From Glandiceps talaboti (taxonomy: Eukaryota > Hemichordata > Enteropneusta > Spengelidae), in assembly GCF_964340395.1 (NCBI RefSeq), contig NC_135569.1, positions 17,867,757 through 17,931,756 of the forward strand: 64,000 nucleotides of DNA, given 5' to 3'. A program made the translations under genes and the position numbers. How positions within the stretch are numbered: position 1 is the stretch's first letter; each line of letters begins with the position of its first letter. Of this stretch, positions 36,251-50,807 are shown one piece after another. The notes under the pieces are model-generated. The model was given only the letters and a program-made list of their open reading frames with translations, was not told where the DNA came from and searched no databases.

Positions 36251-36372
36251 GGACATTTTATGCTGTTCAGTCAATCCAGATATCTCAATTGACCAATTCT
36301 GTAGAGATATGAGAGAAATATGCAGCTTCGATGAAGAGCAGCCATTCACAATGAAATGGGTGGATGAAGAAG
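36251..36372 (+). CDS. aPKC: aPKC exon 2 (main part of the PB1 domain)
   Basis: Acceptor TTTCCACAG ends at 36250 and donor GTATTC begins at 36373. With the split Gly from exon 1 it reads [20 protein letters not shown], then [20 protein letters not shown] and E, leaving one base of a Gly codon. It aligns along its length with the aPKC PB1 domain. The [10 protein letters not shown] stretch is the first half of the acidic OPCA motif, which pairs with basic PB1 surfaces of PAR-6 and similar partners. This places the product in the polarity kinase family. The donor is weaker than the others (GTATTC, not GTAAGT). Confidence 0.95.
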
Positions 36373-36659
36373 GTATTCATAAGCAATTATTTCACTTTTA
36401 TGTGTTTACATATTTTTCATCGTTTAGCCAGTGAAAATACAAGTTACCTAAGGGTCAATGGCTCATACTGACAAACTTGTAATGTTGTGAGTATTTTCTA
36501 CCTGAATGAAGACAAAATATTGTAGAATAATATAATTATATCAACTCAAGTTTGACTTATGAAAAGTTTGGGAAAATAACTATGATCTGAAATGTTTTGA
36601 CTCATTTCAAGTACCTCAAAACCAATGATGTAGACATATACATGTAGAAACAGAAACTG

Positions 36660-36791
36660 CAGTTCACTAGTGCTATGGGCATGGCATGTGTTTGCATGTG
36701 CATGTGCATGCCTGCATACATACATGTAATGTACATGCATGTGTCTACATACATGTATGTATGTGTGTCTGCATGCATGCATGCATGCATG

Positions 36792-36871
<80 letters not shown>

Positions 36872-36872
36872 T
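36660..36872 (+). mobile_element. TG-family 5' fragment with ATGC and TG tracts (copy H)
   Basis: GTTCACTAGTGCTATGGGCA is the hairpin arm of the family. It is followed by (GCAT)n at 36770-36794 and about 75 bp of TG (36795-36870). The open frames on both strands here are repeat translations. Confidence 0.65.
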
Positions 36873-37179
36873 TTCGATCACAATGTCAACATGTCTTGTG
36901 AGAATACAATTGTTAGTTACATTATTTTTGTAGCATTAATTTCGGAGTCAAAATGTATTAACAGATTTCTGTGAACTCTACCTTACATGTAATTTACATT
37001 AACATAATGTACATGTATAGAACTACATATAGATATGAATACAATGTACATGTATATGTATGTCACAAAGCAGGTTTTAATTACGAAGTTACCAACCGAT
37101 GTTATCAGAAACACCTTAGTTAGCAAGAACAGTATAGTAATAGGCACTGTACACAAGCGATACTGTTTTGGGATAATTT

Positions 37180-37349
37180 TTATGATTATGTATATTGCAA
37201 AAATAACAATAGGGATTAATAGACAAATGATTAAGCATTCAAAAATGTATGCAAATATACTTAGCAACAAGACCATGCCCATGGCAACAGCCATATGATG
37301 ATGTATGTCACAAAGATAACATCAGGGATTCATAGACCAATGAACGAAC
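37180..37349 (+). mobile_element. TG-family tail fragment
   Basis: Two tail units (ATTAATAGACAAATGATTAA, AACAAGACCATGCCCATGGC) end abruptly at TGAACGAACA, where the 23-bp array starts. Confidence 0.7.
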
Positions 37350-38738
37350 AATGCTATCTATTGTAAATAGATAATCATAAATGATATTATGGAAAATGTT
37401 CTGTTTACATCTGGTATAAACAGACATTGTTATCTATGATATTATAGAATGTGTTCAGTTTACATCTGGTATAAATAGACAATGTTATCTATTGTAAATA
37501 GACAATGCGATCAATTGTAAATAGACAATGATATGGAATGTGTTCAGTTTACATCTGGTATAAATAGACAATGTTATCTATTGTAAATAGACAGTAGTAT
37601 CTATTGTAAATAGACAGTGATATGGAATGTGTTCAGTTTACATCTGGTATAAATAGACAATGCTATCTATTGTAAATAGACAGTAGTATCTATTGTAAAT
37701 AGACAGTGATATGGAATGTGTTCAGTTTACATCTGGTATAAATAGACAATGTTATCTATTGTAAATAGACAATGATATCTATTGTAAATAGACAGTGGTA
37801 TCTAATGTAAATAGACAGTGGTATCTAATGTAAATAGACAGTGGTATCTAATGTAAATAGACAGTGGTATCTATTGTAAATAGACAATGATATCTATTGT
37901 AAATAGACAATGGTATCTATTGTAAATAGACAATGATATCTATTGTAAATAGACAGTAGTATCTATTGTAAATAGACAGTGATATGGAATGTGTTCAGTT
38001 TACATCTGGTATAAATAGACAATGTTATCTATTGTAAATAGACAATGATATCTATTGTAAATAGACAATGATATCTATTGTAAATAGACAATGATATCTA
38101 TTGTAAATAGACAGTGGTATCTATTGTAAATAGACAGTGGTATCTATTGTAAATAGACAATGATATTTAATGTAAATAGACAATGATATCTATTGTAAAT
38201 AGACAATGGTATCTATTGTAAATAGACAGTGGTATCTATTGTAAATAGACAGTGGTATCTATTGTAAATAGACAATGATATCTATTGTAAATAGACAATG
38301 GTATCTAATGTAAATAGACAGTGGTATCTATTGTAAATAGACAGTGGTATCTAATGTAAATAGACAATGATATCTATTGTAAATAGACAATGGTATCTAT
38401 TGTAAATAGACAATGGTATCTATTGTAAATAGACAGTGGTATCTATTGTAAATAGACAGTGGTATCTATTGTAAATAGACAATGATATCTATTGTAAATA
38501 GACAATGGTATCTAATGTAAATAGACAGTGGTATCTATTGTAAATAGACAGTGGTATCTATTGTAAATAGACAGTGGTATCTATTGTAAATAGACAATGA
38601 TATTTAATGTAAATAGACAGTGGTATCTATTGTAAATAGACAGTGGTATCTATTGTAAATAGACAGTGGTATCTATTGTAAATAGACAGTGGTATCTATT
38701 GTAAATAGACAGTGGTATCTATTGTAAATAGACAATGA
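37350..38738 (+). repeat. minisatellite, 23-bp unit, about 55 copies
   Basis: The unit is TATCTATTGTAAATAGACAG plus TGG or TGA. The first third is mixed with a longer unit containing GGAATGTGTTCAGTTTAC and CTGGTATAAATAGAC, recurring at 88-89 bp (37535, 37624, 37712). The inner TCTATTGTAAATAGA is nearly palindromic. The array ends only 40 bp before the exon 3 acceptor. Confidence 0.97.
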
Positions 38739-38778
38739 CAGTACTTATACATGTTGTTTTCTTTATTTTAATCATCAG

Positions 38779-38868
38779 GTGACCCTTGTACTATATCATC
38801 ACAGGAAGAATTGAGTGAGGCCATCCGACTGTATGAAGTCAACAAAGACTCTGACATCACTATCCACA
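38779..38868 (+). CDS. aPKC: aPKC exon 3 (C-terminal half of PB1)
   Basis: Acceptor AATCATCAG ends at 38778 and donor GTGAGT starts at 38869. The split Gly is completed and the exon encodes [20 protein letters not shown] followed by [10 protein letters not shown]. This is the second half of the OPCA motif and the last helix and strand of the PB1 domain, matching vertebrate D-P-C-T-V-S-S-Q and R-L-Y-E-L-N-K-D-S closely. Phase 1 at both ends (length 90), so skipping would remove 30 residues without a frameshift but would break the PB1 fold. Confidence 0.96.
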
Positions 38869-40019
38869 GTGAGTATATAATCCATGTATAACAACTGTTA
38901 CAGTAGTGCCTAAACTCAGATTGTACTCATTTTAATGGGAATGTGTGTACGAATAAAAGTACTGTGGTTTTGTCCTTGAATATTGTCGTCATGGAAATGA
39001 CCACCCCCCCACACCCCACCCAACCCACCCCCCGCCCCTCCTCTCCTCAGCTGGAACTATTACTATGCAATGGAGGTCCATCCATCCATCCATCCATAAT
39101 GTTATTTCTCCAGCATACAGTAGCTGATTTCAGGTATCAAATATTTGTCATAAATAATTTATAATATGAATTATTAAGTTGAAATGTTTGGGTGTATGTT
39201 TGCGACAAAGACTTGGGAAGGAACTGAAAGTGAAGTGTCAGATTTCTGTACATACATGTACTCTGATATATGGTACATTTTTGTAGTATAGTATTATATG
39301 TGAAGGCAGTTCATTATGGAACCATTACATTGCAGCTATATTTATATCGGTCATGTCAGCCAGCCATATGCATAACTTTGCCTCCCTACCAGCTTCCCGT
39401 GTGGGCAAGAATGGCAAGTAGCAATCTGATAGCTGTGATAAACAGATGACATCACACTACAGAATATTGTGTCCAACTATCATTAGATGACATCCCATGA
39501 ACTATTTTGTGTATTTCCGTCTTGCCTCTGAAATGTGTACTGAGTAGTAACTACTATCTGACTTCCATGACAAATCACACAGTGACCTCAAAGTATTTAG
39601 GCAGTCTGTTGGCTATGAAAAGGACAGGCAGAGAAAGTAGTGTAGTTACGAAGTGATTTGTTTTAAACTGTACATGTATGTTGAGGAGACCGGGGCTTAG
39701 CCTGGTAAATGTAAACAGTGTGGCACAACACGGAATGTTATTACACTGCCATGTGGCAATGTCACCTAAGAGACTTGGATGGAAGAGCCTTGTTACAACT
39801 ACAACAAGTAAGTTATTAGATTGTGTTAACACCAGGTCATCCTGTCACAGACAGTCCTTTAACCATGTTGTGATCATATATCAAGTTGTCATTTCCAGAG
39901 AGCAAGAACTACAATACATGTATAGACTGTATCCTTGTTATCTCTCCACAAGCACAGTGTACTTTTCACATATAGTCTTATCATTTTAAGTTAGACTAGT
40001 GCCAGTATGCTATCTAATT
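38869..40019. other. start of intron 3, no exon
   Basis: It contains a C-rich stretch (39000-39050) and (CCAT)n at 39077-39100. At 39168-39225 there is a fragment (AAGTTGAAATGTTTGGGTGT, GACAAAGACTTGG) like the end of the repeat at 59280-59330. No coding sequence is recognised. The 103- and 85-codon open frames near 39575-39989 overlap each other on opposite strands and look like chance. Confidence 0.5.
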
Positions 40020-40021
40020 GG

Positions 40022-40103
40022 CAACTCTTATAACCCTATGCAGGTCAAACACTATTCCAATTGCCCACTCCTATAACCCTATGCAGGTCAAACACTGTTC
40101 CAA
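40022..40103 (+). repeat. 42-bp tandem duplication
   Basis: CCTATGCAGGTCAAACACT and TTCCAATTGCC occur twice in direct order. Confidence 0.8.
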
Positions 40104-40269
40104 TATACATTGTACAAATGGGGATGAAGGGAGTGTGCTGTATAGGAGCATGTAACGTGGAAAGATGTAAATAATATGTCTGATAGAATTCTGTATCTCC
40201 ACTATTTTTAGGATTACTTGAAATGTAAGCCTGACCAAATTCCAATGTGTATTCAGTGTTATGATATGC

Positions 40270-41542
40270 AGTCTCCATTCTAATAGTACACTGTCTTATA
40301 ATTTAGTCTCCATTCTAATAGTACACTGTCTTATAATTTAGTCTCCATTCTAATAGTACACTGTCTTATAATTTAGTCTCCATTCTAATAGTACACTGTC
40401 TTATAATTTAGTCTCCATTCTAATAGTACACTGTCTTATAATTTAGCCTCCATTCTAATAGTACACTGTCTTATAATTTAGTCTCCATTCTAATAGTACA
40501 CTGTCTTATAATTTAGTCTCCATTCTAATAGTACACTGTCTTATAATTTAGTCTCCATTCTAATAGTACACTGTCTTATAATTCAGTCTCCATTCTTATA
40601 GTACACTGTCTTATAATTTAGCCACCATTCTAATAGTACACTGTCTTATAATTTAGTCTCCATTCTAATAGTACACTGTCTTATAATTTAGCCACCATTC
40701 TAATAGTACACTGTCTTATAATTTAGTCTCCATTCTAATAGTACACTGTCTTATAATTTAGTCTCCATTCTAATAGTACACTGTCTTATAATTTAGTCTC
40801 CATTCTAATAGTACACTGTCTTATAATTTAGTCTCCATTCTAATAGTACACTGTCTTATAATTTAGTCTCCATTCTAATAGTACACTGTCTTATAATTTA
40901 GTCTCCATTCTAATAGTACACTGTCTTATAATTTAGTCTCCATTCTAATAGTACACTGTCTTATAATTTAGCCTCCATTCTAATAGTACACTGTCTTATA
41001 ATTTAGCCTCCATTCTAATAGTACACTGTCTTATAATTTAGTCTCCATTCTAATAGTACACTGTCTTATAATTTAGTCTCCATTCTAATAGTACACTGTC
41101 TTATAATTTAGTCTCCATTCTAATAGTACACTGTCTTATAATTTAGTCTCCATTCTAATAGTACACTGTCTTATAATTTAGTCTCCATTCTAATAGTACA
41201 CTGTCTTATAATTTAGCCTCCATTCTAATAGTACACTGTCTTATAATTTAGTCTCCATTCTAATAGTACACTGTCTTATAATTTAGTCTCCATTCTAATA
41301 GTACACTGTCTTATAATTTAGTCTCCATTCTAATAGTACACTGTCTTATAATTTAGTCTCCATTCTAATAGTACACTGTCTTATAATTTAGTCTCCATTC
41401 TAATAGTACACTGTCTTATAATTTAGTCTCCATTCTAATAGTACACTGTCTTATAATTTAGTCTCCATTCTAATAGTACACTGTCTTATAATTTAGCCTC
41501 CATTCTAATAGTACACTGTCTTATAATTTAGTCTCCATTCTA
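40270..41542 (+). repeat. minisatellite, 35-bp unit, about 36 copies
   Basis: The unit is AGTCTCCATTCTAATAGTAC plus ACTGTCTTATAATTT. It is very homogeneous, with GTCTCC/GCCTCC/GCCACC variants only. Confidence 0.98.
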
Positions 41543-41710
41543 GCTATCCATTAGACTATAAGGGAAATGAAATGTGTACCCTGAGATTTAGTCACCTGTG
41601 ATACATTCATATCACACCATAGAGAGGTTCAATTTGAGAATACAGTGTGTGAATTAATAAAACTATTAACTTTGACTCAAAAGTGGTATGACTGCATGTA
41701 ACTTATAGTC

Positions 41711-43910
41711 ACACTGCATCAATATCATCTACTCTGATAGTCTATTGTGCACTGTATCAATATCATCTACTCTGACAATCTATTATACACTGTATCAATA
41801 TCATCTACTCTGAGTCTATTATACATTGCATCAATATCATCTACTCTGACAGTCTATTATACACTGTATCAATATCATCTACTCTGACAGTCTATTATAC
41901 ACTATCAATATCATCTACTCTGACAGTCTATTATACACTGTATCAATATCATCTACTCTGACAGTCTATTATACACTGTATCAATATCATCTACTCTGAC
42001 AGTCTATTATACACTGCATCAATATCATCTACTCTGACAGTCTATTATACACTATCAATATCATCTACTCTGACAGTCTATTATACACTGTATCAATATC
42101 ATCTACTCTGACAGTCTATTATACACTGTATCAATATCATCTACTCTGAGTCTATTATACACTGTATCAATATCATCTACTCTGACAGTCTATTATACAC
42201 TATCAATATCATCTACTCTGAGTCTATTATACACTGTATCAATATCATCTACTCTGACAGGCTATTATACACTGTATCAATATCATCTACTCTGACAGTC
42301 TATTATACACTGTATCAATATCATCTACTCTGACAGTCTATTATACACTATCAATATCATCTACTCTGAGTCTATTATACACTGTATCAATATCATCTAC
42401 TCTGACAATCTATTATACACTACATCAATATCATCTACTCTGACAGTCTATTATACACTATCAATATCATCTACTCTGACAGTCTATTATACACTATCAA
42501 TATCATCTACTCTGACAGTCTATTATACACTGTATCAATATCATCTACTCTGACAGTCTATTATACACTATCAATATCATCTACTCTGACAGTCTATTAT
42601 ACACTGTATCAATATCATCTACTCTCACAGTCTATTATACACTATCAATATCATCTACTCTCACAGTCTATTATACACTATCAATATCATCTACTTAGTC
42701 TATTATACACTGTATCAATATCATCTACTCTGAGTCTATTATACACTGTATCAATATCATCTACTCTGACAGTCTATTATACACTGTATCAATATCATCT
42801 ACTCTGACAGTCTATTATACACTATCAATATCATCTACTCTGACAGTCTATTATACACTGTATCAATATCATCTACTCTGACAGTCTATTATACACTGTA
42901 TCAATATCATCTACTCTGACAGTCTATTATACATTGCATCAATACCATCTACTCTGACAGTCTATTATACACTGTATCAATATCATCTACTCTGAGTCTA
43001 TTATACACTATCAATATCATCTACTCTGACAGTCTATTATACACTGTATCAATATCATCTACTCTGACAGTCTATTATACACTGTATCAATATCATCTAC
43101 TCTGACAGTCTATTATACACTATCAATATCATCTACTCTGACAGTCTATTATACACTACATCAATATCATCTACTCTGACAATCTATTATACACTATCAA
43201 TATCATCTACTCTGACAGTCTATTATACATCATATCAATATCATCTACTCTGACAGTCTATTATACACTGTATCAATATCATCTACTCTGACAGTCTATT
43301 ATACACTATCAATATCATCTACTCTGATAGTCTATTGTGCACTGTATCAATATCATCTACTCTGACAGTCTATTATACACTGTATCAATATCATCTACTC
43401 TGACAGTCTATTATACACTATCAATATCATCTACTCTGACAGTCTATTATACATTGCATCAATATCATCTACTCTGACAGTCTATTATACATTGCATCAA
43501 TATCATCTACTCTGACAGTCTATTATACACTATCAATATCATCTACTCTGACAGGCTATTATACACTATCAATATCATCTACTCTGACAGTCTATTATAC
43601 ATCATATCAATATCATCTACTCTGACAGTCTATTATACACTGTATCAATATCATCTACTCTGACAGTCTATTATACACTATCAATATCATCTACTCTGAC
43701 AGTCTATTGTGCACTGTATCAATATCATCTACTCTGACAGTCTATTATACACTGTATCAATATCATCTACTCTGACAGTCTATTATACACTATCATTATC
43801 ATCTACTCTGACAGTCTATTATACACTGTATCAATAGCATCTACTCTGATAGTCTATTGTGCACTGTATCAATATCATCTACTCTGACAATCTATTATAC
43901 ACTGCATCAA
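41711..43910 (+). repeat. minisatellite, 33-38-bp unit, about 60 copies
   Basis: The full unit is ATCAATATCATCTACTCTGA plus CAGTCTATTATACACTGT. Units lacking GTAT/GT or GACA are interspersed in repeated patterns, so length variants have been shuffled. Confidence 0.97.
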
Positions 43911-44317
43911 TGTGTATTTAACTTACTCTATGATTTCACACAGATTACGTTGTTTAAAGTGACACCTTGTCACAGACTACGTTGTTTACAACTAGGATAA
44001 AAATATATTTTGTACTAGTCTTGTAGATCACAGATACATACATGTATGATAGATGAGTCAGTTTGAGCTGAGTATTAAACCATACATGTAGCATGAGTCA
44101 CTACCAGTAACTTGACACCAAATTGACAAGCACAGTACAAAATGTCAATAAAACCTTGACTAGTACATAAAGTCAGTCATCTATAAAGTTATACTTAATT
44201 ATGTAAAATGTATGCAAAAGTGCATTCAAACACATACATGGACATGTACTGAACAGATTGACCAAATAAGGAATGTTTGTGCCTCTTTCCACTGGATCAC
44301 AATTTAGTCTTAATAAT
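43911..44317. other. no feature recognised
   Basis: Intronic sequence. A short direct repeat of CACAGA(T/C)TACGTTGTTTA is present at 43940-43995. Confidence 0.45.
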
Positions 44318-44830
44318 ATAATAAATACCAATGGCATTGTAGCATTGTCGTGTGGTCTTTTGCCTGACATATACATTTACATGTGTATGTGTTCAATTCA
44401 TAACATTCATTTACCTGCCTCTCCTCTATTGGTATTTTACTGCAGACACCATCATTTGGTTGTTGCTATGGGCATGGTCTTGTTGCTAGGCATATATGTG
44501 TTCAGTTTTTGAATGTTCATTCACTTGCCTGTCCATCCATATTGTTATGTTTACAAAATATACTGATGTCTGGCTGTGCTAAGGGGCATGGTTATTGTTG
44601 CGAGGGCCATGTTTGTCAGTATCTTGAAGAATATCTGCAGAATAATACTTTAGAACATCCCCACCAAATTCCAGCCCCATCCACCTACATGTGGTAGTTC
44701 TTGATACATTTGGCTAAACTTCACATTTTGCCCTAATTTGCATATCACCAAGGGCATCATCCCAGGAAACTTTCAGCAAAACTGAACACTGTGTGTGTGT
44801 GTGACATAGATGCACATTTGTTGTAATGTA
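44318..44830 (-). mobile_element. TG-family repeat, copy I, reverse orientation
   Basis: It reads in reverse: AAATACCAATGGCATTGTAG is the family 3' end. Next come GGTTGTTGCTATGGGCATGG and TTGTTGCTAGGCATAT (tail units), ACATCCCCACCAAATTCCAG (body) and a short TG tract at 44791-44802. It is the only clear minus-orientation copy. Confidence 0.7.
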
Positions 44831-44945
44831 GAATGTCCCCAGTTTAAATTCCATAGTTTTTGGTCAACTTGGCTCATGTTATAATGAATATTATATCAAA
44901 TACTTGCTCTACATAAGTAACATCATTACAGGATGGCCATGATGA

Positions 44946-45048
44946 ATATTATATCTAGGGATTGTGGTTTTACTCAAGGGAGTTGAGCAGCACAGTTTAT
45001 ATCTAGAGATTGTGGTTTTACCCAAGGGAGTTGAGCAGCACAGTTTAG
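44946..45048 (+). repeat. about 52-bp tandem duplication
   Basis: ATTGTGGTTTTACTCAAGGG plus AGTTGAGCAGCACAGTTT occurs twice (44958 and 45009). Confidence 0.85.
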
Positions 45049-45239
45049 ATAGGATTAGCATCAAACCACTACTCTATGTCAATCTATTAAAATGACTACT
45101 CTCTTATGATTCATAATCAGTCAGGGCAAGTCATACCTCTTCAGAATTTTAATTTTTGAAGGAAGCTTTATTTTTTCCATTTTGATTTGGTATAACACAG
45201 TTGACAACACAAGAATGAGAATGTGAATTAGGATGATTT

Positions 45240-46475
<1,236 letters not shown>

Positions 46476-46711
46476 TATAAGCCATAGTAACGAATCACAA
46501 TATTTAATACATTACTGCATAACTGGTCTGCGATGCATGTATGCAAGCACTAGCTTAATTTTGATGGTCTATGGATAGAGTCTATGATTGAAGTTGACAC
46601 TTTGTAGCAATTATGTGTGGCTAATGTTGTTTAGATCATGTCTATAGATAATGCAGAACCAGATAAACATATACATGTACATGCATTACTTTTGGTGCTC
46701 ATATAACTTTT

Positions 46712-47110
46712 TAGCACAACTGATCTGTTAAGGTTCAGTAGTGCTTTAGGCATGATGCAGTGTCTGTCCATCTGGCTGTCTTTGTATATGTATGTGTGTG
46801 TGTGTGTGTGTGGGGTGGGTGGGGGGATGGGTGGGTGTGAGTGTGGATGACTTAAACTCAAAAACTGCCAGCCTGATTGCCTTTGTATTTGGTGGGGAGA
46901 TTACTGTTGGTGTCTAATTGGGAAATTGTTCAAAGCAACAACCAAATGATAGCATATGATTGTGTATTTTGCCAAGACAACAACAGGGTTGGATAGGCAA
47001 CTGGATAGTCATTCAGCAAATGAACTCCTATACCTAGCATAGATACGCATTTTTGAAAACTGTACAGTTGTGCTACAATGCCATTAATGCTATTTTTACT
47101 CAATGACAGC
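46712..47110 (+). mobile_element. TG-family repeat, copy K, internally deleted
   Basis: It has the head TTTTTAGCACAACTGATCTG and hairpin arm GGTTCAGTAGTGCTTTAGGC, TG plus GGGTGG tract (46789-46850), then a jump from the early body (TTGGGAAATTGTTCAAAGCA) to the 3' end (GTACAGTTGTGCTACAATGC at 47063). About 1 kb of the family body is missing. Confidence 0.8.
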
Positions 47111-48180
47111 AAAAGTTGAAGTGAATAATCATGATTTACCAATTAACTCAAAAACGCAAATACATGGAAGTGCCTACCACTACATTGCCAGGTTTAAACT
47201 TTCTTTTTAGACATTGACCTTTGACCTAGACCTGGATCTTCAGGTTCAGGTACTGAAATTCAGCAATTGCCTGCATTATCACAGACACTATTTCTTTTAA
47301 ATCATGTCTCCATTCAGTCACATTTAGGGAGCTATGTCTTCTATGAAGACTTGTTCAGTATCTTTTATTCTTGCACAGATTTCCTTTATAAATTTTGGAA
47401 ATAATGGATTAGATTTGTGGTTTATTATCAAAGCATAGCTCGAATTGCAATAGCTGAGATATTATTTATGTTAAATGTTATACTAACCAATTGAATTAGT
47501 AGATTATCAATGGTCTGTATTTTTTTTAACATTTCACTCGATACTGACCATTATTAGCTAGCAGTGTACATTTTTGTACATTTGTATATGGACAATTTAT
47601 TGGTGACTGTAAGCAGTGAGTGGAAATTCATTGTAATAAAAATGAGGTCACATTTGTTTGACATTTTCGAATTTAAGTGTTTTATTCAAAGTTTCAAAAT
47701 CATGACTTTTGGCTAATTCTCTCTATATATGTATATATAGACATGTAATATTTATATAAAGGTTGACTTTATAAATATTAGTACTATTAGCATGTTTTTC
47801 ATCATATTTCTATTGAAAATGGTCAAATGTGATTGTAGATTTGTAAATTCCTTTGGTAGGGCCTCTGCTGTAATGTTATTAGTAAGTACTTAATGTAGTG
47901 TATATTGATAAGGCCGACTTGCCTGTAGTTATCCCATGGGTGTGGTTGTATACTGATAAATTTATTTTTTAAGTGACCAACTTCCGACCTGACAATGATT
48001 AGCCTCAAATTCAACATTGCTTGAAATGGAAAGTGTTGTCATTTATTGCCGGGCATGCTGGCAGTCCTTTCTTGTGTCATTCAGTACCTGAGCATTGTCA
48101 GGTGTTGTCATCCTGATAGTTGGCTGTTTGTCACTAGTATGTCACAGGTATGTGAAATCATATTCTTACTACCTCAGATT
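47111..48180. other. intronic sequence, no exon recognised
   Basis: 47278-47400 matches 31914-32070 (diverged repeat). The rest is AT-rich with no feature. Confidence 0.45.
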
Positions 48181-50081
48181 TCATGACAGCCATGTACTAT
48201 TACCACTTCTATACCACACCATATCATGACAGCCATGTACTATCACCACTTCTATACCACACCATATCATGACAGCCATGTAGTATTACCACTTCTATAC
48301 CACACCATATCATGACAGCCATGTACTATCACCACTTCTATACCACACCATATCATGACAGCCATGTAGTATTACCACTTCTATACCACACCATATCATG
48401 ACAGCCATGTAGTATCACTACTTCTATACCACACCATATCATGACAGCCATGTAGTATCACTACTTCTATACCACACCATATCATGACAGCCATGTAGTA
48501 TTACCACTTCTATACCACACCATATCATGACAGCCATGTAGTATTACCACTTCTATACCACACCATATCATGACAGCCATGTACTATTACCACTTCTATA
48601 CCACACCATATCATGACAGCCATGTACTATCACCACTTCTATACCACACCATATCATGACAGCCATGTAGTATCACTACTTCTATACCACACCATATCAT
48701 GACAGCCATGTACTATCACTACTTCTATACCACACCATATCATGACAGCCATGTAGTATCACTACTTCTATACCACACCATATCATGACAGCCATGTAGT
48801 GTTACCACTTCTATACCACACCATATCATGACAGCCATGTAGTATTACCACTTCTATACCACACCATATCATGACAGCCATGTACTATCACCACTTCTAT
48901 ACCACACCATATCATGACAGCCATGTAGTATTACCACTTCTATACCACACCATATCATGACAGCCATGTAGTATTACCACTTCTATACCACACCATATCA
49001 TGACAGCCATGTAGTATTACCACTTCTATACCACACCATATCATGACAGCCATGTACTATCACCACTTCTACACCACACCATATCATGACAGCCATGTAG
49101 TATTACCACTTCTATACCACACCATATCATGACAGCCATGTAGTATTACCACTTCTACACCACACCATATCATGACAGCCGTGTAGTATTACCACTTCTA
49201 TACCACACCATATCATGACAGCCATGTAGTATTACCACTTCTATACCACACCATATCATGACAGCCATGTACTATCACCACTTCTATACCACACCATATC
49301 ATGACAGCCATGTAGTATCACCACTTCTATACCACACCATATCATGACAGCCATGTAGTATCACCACTTCTATACCACACCATATCATGACAGCCATGTA
49401 GTATTACCACTTCTATACCACACCATATCATGACAGCCATGTAGTATCACTACTTCTATACCACACCATATCATGACAGCCATGTAGTATTACCACTTCT
49501 ATACCACACCATATCATGACAGCCATGTAGTATTACCACTTCTATACCACACCATATCATGACAGCCATGTAGTATTACCACTTCTATACCACACCATAT
49601 CATGACAGCCATGTAGTATTACCACTTCTATACCACACCATATCATGACAGCCATGTAGTATTACCACTTCTATACCACACCATATCATGACAGCCATGT
49701 AGTATTACCACTTCTATACCACACCATATCATGACAGCCATGTACTATCACCACTTCTATACCACACCATATCATGACAGCCATGTACTATCACCACTTC
49801 TATACCACACCATATCATGACAGCCATGTACTATCATCACTTCTATACCACACCATATCATGACAGCCATGTACTATCACCACTTCTATACCACACCATA
49901 TCATGACAGCCATGTACTATCACCACTTCTATACCACACCATATCATGACAGCCATGTACTATTACCACTTCTATACCACACCATATCATGACAGCCATG
50001 TACTATCACCACTTCTATACCACACCATATCATGACAGCCATGTAGTATTACCACTTCTACACCACACCATATCATGACAG
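48181..50081 (+). repeat. minisatellite, 43-bp unit, about 44 copies
   Basis: The unit is CATATCATGACAGCCATGTA plus GTATTACCACTTCTATACC and ACAC. Two main types (ACTATCACC and AGTATTACC) are intermixed. The array runs directly into TG-family body sequence at 50082. Confidence 0.98.
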
Positions 50082-50345
50082 TCTTGTGAATGGAGCTAAA
50101 ACTTGGTGGGGATGTTTCTGGAGGTGTTACATATGTTCTGCAGTTATTCAAAATATTTTGACACTACTGGCCCTAACAACCATGACCACGCCCTCAGCAA
50201 CAGTGACATGGTGATGCATATTACAAAGATAACAACAGGGGTTGGTATTCAAAAGTAGTATGCATTTATGCCTAGCAACAAGACCATGCCCATAGCAACA
50301 GCCATACCGATAGTTGTGCTACAATGCTATTGGCGCAATTTTTCA
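50082..50345 (+). mobile_element. TG-family repeat, 3' fragment (copy L)
   Basis: GGAGCTAAAACTTGGTGGGG, CATGACCACGCCCTCAGCAA and TAGTTGTGCTACAATGCTAT follow the family order. The start is replaced by the 43-bp array. Confidence 0.75.
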
Positions 50346-50489
50346 TACATGTACATGTTGTGTATGATATCAAAGAGTGTTTCATTCATGCATTTTGTGA
50401 AATTTCGATATCATACAATATTTCCCTGAGCAGTTTATATGTATCTTTCCTTCTCATTTTAATTCTACATTTACTTATTTCTGGGTAAT

Positions 50490-50590
50490 CAGGCCTGGAA
50501 ATTAATTTTTTAACCCACCTGCCCATTTGGGAAGGTACTTTTAAAATTACATGCACAACGACAATTTCTACTTGCCCAATTTTTTTGTAC
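50490..50590. repeat. single end of an element related to the hAT-like repeats
   Basis: CAGGCCTGGAAATTAATTTT and CTGCCCATTTGGGAAGG with CTACTTGCCCAATTTTTTTG resemble the termini and subterminal TTGCCC repeats of 5404-6268 and 34290-35693. No partner end was found. Confidence 0.4.
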
Positions 50591-50807
50591 AGTTGGCTGT
50601 TATAGCATGTACCTGTGGTACAGCCATTCACTTCATATAGAGTTTGCCATTTTAAAGTAAGCATGGTCTTATGTACCAATTAACCTATGATAACCAATGC
50701 AGTCATGTTCAAAAATTAGAGAGATATAGATTCGTAAATTTTATCTTTGAACAAATGAATATCAGCTTGTTTTTTTATTGCTATTGTTCTTGTTTTTAAA
50801 ACAATTT

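Noticed and set aside
39575-39989. 85- and 103-codon frames on opposite strands in intron 3
   Set aside because: They overlap each other, have no domain and no exon signals fitting aPKC phases.
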